A stretch of DNA of 64,000 nt from Curtobacterium sp. MCBA15_008 (GTDB lineage Bacteria; Actinomycetota; Actinomycetes; Actinomycetales; Microbacteriaceae). The DNA lies in the NCBI RefSeq assembly GCF_001865065.1, contig NZ_MJGN01000011.1, positions 62,001-126,000 of the forward strand, written 5' to 3'. The notes beneath the pieces were generated by a model. That model was not told the DNA's origin and did no database searches. It was given only the letters and a program-made list of their open reading frames with translations. The position numbers were made by a program, and so were the translations under genes. Positions 61,186 through 64,000 of the stretch are shown here, piece by piece; positions within the stretch are counted from its first letter, which is position 1; each line of letters opens with the position of its first letter.

Positions 61186-62049
61186 TCAGATACCGATCCC
61201 GACCTGCAAGGCGGTGTAGGCGGCGAAGATCGCCGCGATGACGACGACGGCCTCGGCCACGAGCAGGCCGATCTGCAGTCCACGCTGCCGGACGTTGCGC
61301 GTCTTCGAGAACACGAACCCGGTGATGAACCCGAGGACGATGCCACCGACGTGCGCCTGCCACGAGATGTTCGTGCCGGGCAGGAAGCCGACCACGAGGT
61401 TCAGACCCATGATCACGAGGAGCTGGACGGCGTTGTACCCGAGGCTCCGCTGGATCACGAAGAACGCCGCGAAGAGACCGAAGATCGCCCCGGAGGCGCC
61501 GACGACCTGGGTACCCGGACTCAGCCAGGCGACCGCGAGGTCACCGCCGAGCCCGGCGAGGAAGTACAGCGCCAGGAACCGCCACGTGCCGAGGATGTTC
61601 TCGAGCATGCGCCCGAAGATCCACACCGCCCACATGTTGAACAGGATGTGGAAGAACGACGAGTGCACGAACAGACCGGTGATCAATCGCCACGGCTGCG
61701 AGCCCACGAGGGGCGTGTAGAAGCTCAACCAGGCGTTGACGTACCCGCCGCTGACCTGGTTGAGGAGCCACAGCACGACCGAGACGACGACGATCACGAC
61801 CGTCGCCTTCTGGTCGAGCATGGCGAAGCGCCGCCGGGCGACCGTCATCCCACTGGGACCGTTCGCCCGGCGGTTCGCCGTGAACTGTGCGCGCTGTTCA
61901 CGCACGCACTCCGGGCAGTGCACCCCGACCGCTGCCGGCGTCTGGCACTCCGGGCAGATCGTCCGCCCGCACCGCTGGCAGAGGACGAAGCTCTGCCGGT
62001 CGGGGTGCCGGTAGCAGGTGTTGTTCGAGTTGTACGCCGGATCGCTCAC
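61186..62049 (-). CDS. Rhomboid-family intramembrane serine protease
   Basis: 287 residues. N-terminal zinc-finger/B-box-like segment (CYRHPDRQSFVLCQRC, ICPEC, VHCPEC), then six to seven membrane helices with the catalytic Ser186 in GASGAIFG and His233 in AHVGG; HILFNMWAVWIFG is the conserved TM2 region. Cleaves membrane proteins within the bilayer. GTG 62047-62049, eight nt after ppiA, so co-transcribed. The finger-rhomboid fusion is common in actinobacteria. Confidence 0.93.
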   Translation of the reverse strand: MSDPAYNSNNTCYRHPDRQSFVLCQRCGRTICPECQTPAAVGVHCPECVREQRAQFTANRRANGPSGMTVARRRFAMLDQKATVVIVVVSVVLWLLNQVSGGYVNAWLSFYTPLVGSQPWRLITGLFVHSSFFHILFNMWAVWIFGRMLENILGTWRFLALYFLAGLGGDLAVAWLSPGTQVVGASGAIFGLFAAFFVIQRSLGYNAVQLLVIMGLNLVVGFLPGTNISWQAHVGGIVLGFITGFVFSKTRNVRQRGLQIGLLVAEAVVVIAAIFAAYTALQVGIGI

Positions 62050-62057
62050 GTGGTGGC

Positions 62058-62597
62058 TCAGACGTCCTCGACGTCGATGCTCTGGATGACGACGTCCTCG
62101 AGCGGCTTGTCACGGCCGTCCGTGGCGACACCCTCGATCGCGTCGACGACGGCGCGGGACTCGTCGTCCGCGACCTCGCCGAAGATGGTGTGCTTGCCCT
62201 GCAGCCACGGCGTCGCCACCGTGGTGATGAAGAACTGCGAGCCGTTGGTGCCGCGACCGCCCTGGATGCCGGCGTTCGCCATCGCGAAGATGTACGGGTT
62301 CTGGAAGGTGAGCTCCGGGGAGATCTCGTCGTCGAAGCGGTAGCCGGGGCCACCGATGCCCTGGCCGAGCGGGTCGCCGCCCTGGATCATGAAGTCCTTG
62401 ATGATGCGGTGGAAGACCACACCGTCGTAGAGCTTGTCCGTCGACACCTTGCCGGTCCCCGGGTGGGTCCATTCCTGCTTGCCCGTCGCGAGGTCGACGA
62501 AGTTCTTGACGGTCTTCGGAGCGTGGTTGCCGAACAGGTTGACGCGGATGTCGCCCTTGTTCGTGTGGATCGTTGCGACAGCAGTGTGCAGAGACAT
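62058..62597 (-). CDS. ppiA: Peptidyl-prolyl cis-trans isomerase (cyclophilin)
   Basis: 179 residues of the cyclophilin fold: FHRIIKDFMIQGGDPLGQG with catalytic Arg, GSQFFITT, and WLQGKHTIFGEV. Cytoplasmic, no signal peptide. Leaderless start: GAGAAT (62604-62609), six nt, ATG. Same position near gyrA-crgA as in mycobacteria. Confidence 0.95.
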   Translation of the reverse strand: MSLHTAVATIHTNKGDIRVNLFGNHAPKTVKNFVDLATGKQEWTHPGTGKVSTDKLYDGVVFHRIIKDFMIQGGDPLGQGIGGPGYRFDDEISPELTFQNPYIFAMANAGIQGGRGTNGSQFFITTVATPWLQGKHTIFGEVADDESRAVVDAIEGVATDGRDKPLEDVVIQSIDVEDV

Positions 62598-62713
62598 GTT
62601 CCGATTCTCGCATGTGTGACCTGCGTACAGACGAGACGCACAGGGACGGCTCCGTGACCTGTCAGGCGCCCTGGTGGCAGGATGGGCACACGCCGTTCCG
62701 ATGGAGGTACCAG

Positions 62714-63292
62714 ATGACGACGATCGAACTGCCGCGCAAGCGCCGGAAGCAGATCAAGAAGCTCAAGGGCAAGACCGCCTCGCTCCTCGGCGAGCAGCGC
62801 AAGGTGCTCGAACACGCGAACGAGATCCTGGCCGAGGCCCGCGCGCACGCCGCCGATGCAGCACGCAAGGACATCGCCCCCCGGGTGCAGAACGCGATCG
62901 ACAACGGGATCCGCCCGGCCGTCGCCACCGGTGTGCACGCTGCCACCTCGGCTGCGCAGACCGCTTCGCACCGCTTCCAGACCGAGGTCATCCCCGGGCT
63001 GGTCTCGACGGCTGGCTCCGTCCTCAGCGTGGGCGACCTCGCGAAGGACCCGCGGGTCAAGAAGCTCGTGAAGAACGCGCAGAAGAAGAGCAAGAAGGCC
63101 CGCAAGGCTGCCGCCAAGTACGTGCCGGCCGCGCAGCAGAAGAAGGGCCTCGGCTTCGGTGGCGTCGCGCTCATCGTGGTCGGCGTGGTCGCCGTCGCCG
63201 GTGCCGCGTACGCCGCGTACCAGACGCTCCGCGCTGACGACGACCTCTGGGTCGCCGACGACGCCGACACGGCGGAGAAGCCCTCCGCCTGA
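62714..63292 (+). CDS. Lys/Ala-rich protein with C-terminal membrane helix, unknown function
   Basis: 192 residues. Start ATG 62714 with GGAGG six nt upstream. Basic N-terminus (PRKRRKQIKKLKGK), a long amphipathic helical region (EQRKVLEHANEILAEARAHA), a strongly basic KKSKKARKAAAK segment, one membrane helix (VALIVVGVVAVAGAAYAAY) and an acidic C-terminus (DDDLWVADDADTAEK). Could tether nucleic acid or cell-wall components to the membrane; no family recognised. Followed by a strong terminator. Confidence 0.85.
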   Translation: MTTIELPRKRRKQIKKLKGKTASLLGEQRKVLEHANEILAEARAHAADAARKDIAPRVQNAIDNGIRPAVATGVHAATSAAQTASHRFQTEVIPGLVSTAGSVLSVGDLAKDPRVKKLVKNAQKKSKKARKAAAKYVPAAQQKKGLGFGGVALIVVGVVAVAGAAYAAYQTLRADDDLWVADDADTAEKPSA

Positions 63293-63305
63293 CCTCCCGG
63301 TTCGT

Positions 63306-63339
63306 ACGAAGGGCCCCGGCTTCCGCCGGGGCCCTTCGT
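63306..63339 (+). terminator. Terminator hairpin
   Basis: 14-bp perfect stem (63306-63319 with 63326-63339), loop CTTCCG, 13 nt after the preceding stop. Confidence 0.85.
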
Positions 63340-63724
63340 CGTCTCTCCGGCGAGCGGGTGGACAACGTCTCGCTTGCAACCGAGCGCCGTTCCGCACCCG
63401 CTCGGCGGAGTGCCGACCACAGGTCACGCCCGCTCACGCACCCACGTGACGGACGGGAGGCGCGCACCGGCCCCGCCCCGCGCCTCCAGGCCCGCAGATG
63501 CAGCGTCCAGAGCCGCGAGATCGCACTCCCGCGCCCCGACCCAGCCCACACACGCGCGCAATCGCGATCTCACCCGCACCCGCACCCGAGCCGGGCGCAT
63601 ACCGAGCGCAGGCCGAACGCCGGACGGGACCCATCGCGGAGCGGCGCGCCGAAGGCGCCGACAAACACGACGACCGAGCGGGGCGAAGCGAGGAACGAGC
63701 GGAGCACTGCTCACGCCGACGGAG
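63340..63724. other. Gene-free stretch with partial dispersed repeat
   Basis: No gene with a credible start or codon pattern. Contains a degenerate copy of the dispersed repeat: GGAGGCGCG at 63456-63464 paired with CGCGCCTCC at 63479-63487, ending in AGGCC. The rest is low-complexity CCGCAC/GCGC-rich DNA downstream of the tRNA-Ala gene. Confidence 0.5.
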
Positions 63725-63797
63725 TGGAGCCTAGGAGAATCGAACTCCTGACATCCTGCTTGCAAAGCAGGCGCTCTACCAACTGAGCTAAGGCCCC
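63725..63797 (-). tRNA. tRNA-Ala (anticodon TGC)
   Basis: 73 nt cloverleaf: acceptor GGGGCCT/AGGCTCC, D arm AGCTCAGTTGGTAGAGC, anticodon loop TTTGCAA, T arm with GTTCGATTC. CCA is not encoded. Downstream of tRNA-Ile, as after gyrA in other actinobacteria. Confidence 0.96.
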
Positions 63798-63829
63798 GAG
63801 ACACCCATGGTACGGATGTCGGAGGGAAG

Positions 63830-63906
63830 TGGTGGGGCTACAAGGACTTGAACCTTGGACCTCTTCGTTATCAGCGAAGCGCTCTAACCGCCTGAGCTAT
63901 AGCCCC
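63830..63906 (-). tRNA. tRNA-Ile (anticodon GAT)
   Basis: 77 nt including encoded CCA (63830-63832). Acceptor GGGGCTA/TAGCCCC, anticodon loop CTGATAA, T arm GTTCAAGTC. First of the ileT-alaT pair. Confidence 0.96.
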
Positions 63907-63920
63907 TCAGACCGGATGAA

Positions 63921-63949
63921 AGCCTACCGTACCGATCCCGGAGAACGAA
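63921..63949 (-). promoter_or_regulatory. Candidate promoter of the tRNA-Ile/tRNA-Ala unit
   Basis: On the minus strand TTCGTT (63949-63944), 17-bp spacer, TAGGCT (63926-63921), 14 nt before the tRNA 5' end. Confidence 0.45.
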
Positions 63950-64000
63950 ATCGAGTGGTCGGCCTCATCCGGCCGGGTGTGTCAGTTGTTCGTGAAGCCC

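Overview
The window is high-GC, densely packed actinobacterial chromosome. Gene content and order point to a member of the Microbacteriaceae (Curtobacterium-like); this is an inference from synteny and family content, not from a database search. The right end carries the conserved actinobacterial cell-division and Ser/Thr-kinase block (tRNA-Leu, fhaA, fhaB, pstP, rodA, pbpA, pknA, pknB, pabA, crgA, rhomboid, ppiA, tRNA-Ala, tRNA-Ile). In this phylum that block lies within about 20 kb of dnaA, so gyrA/gyrB and dnaA probably lie just beyond position 64000.

Layout. 1-3882: a leftward catabolic operon (TIM-barrel isomerase, 3-hydroxyacyl-CoA-type dehydrogenase, SDR, MFS permease) under a GntR/FCD regulator, with a perfect 16-bp palindrome on its promoter. 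4026-8419: secreted matrixin-type protease, FAD oxidase, GNAT acetyltransferase, DedA protein. 8454-14790: a tightly overlapping three-gene operon (GCS2-type carboxylate-amine ligase fused to a circularly permuted ATP-grasp, NAGGN-type glutamine amidotransferase, S9 peptidase) that looks like a small-peptide synthesis system. 14918-17850: alpha/beta hydrolase fused to a gluconate-2-dehydrogenase-subunit-3-like domain, plus a GMC oxidoreductase with a ferredoxin-like cysteine motif.

18272-45172 is a polyamine/agmatine/GABA catabolic island. It has a PotABCD-type ABC importer with an aminobutyraldehyde dehydrogenase; a divergent Lrp regulator with a class III aminotransferase and two flavin amine oxidases; agmatine deiminase and N-carbamoylputrescine amidase with an APC permease and an aldehyde dehydrogenase; and putrescine oxidase, GabD and GabT under a divergent PucR regulator. 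Together they could take agmatine through putrescine and GABA to succinate. Two SDR/regulator pairs (XRE-MmyB and TetR) are interspersed.

45197-49873 holds two small membrane proteins and a 1270-residue LAxTG-anchored surface protein with eight CshA-type repeats. 50260-63906 is the cell-division block. The crgA-rhomboid intergenic region holds about eleven DnaA-box-like 9-mers in about 200 bp.

The most unusual signals are: (i) a duplicated, inverted 380-bp module (promoter, two-hairpin leader, 36-residue hydrophobic peptide, terminator) at 17867-18257 and 31652-31277, with a compensatory base-pair change in the leader hairpin; (ii) the ATP-grasp/amidotransferase/peptidase operon; (iii) a family of long perfect hairpins (GGAGGCGCGGTGCC arms) used as gene-end elements; (iv) the DnaA-box cluster; and (v) at least fourteen genes whose start codon lies 6-7 nt after a -10 hexamer, the signature of leaderless transcription.
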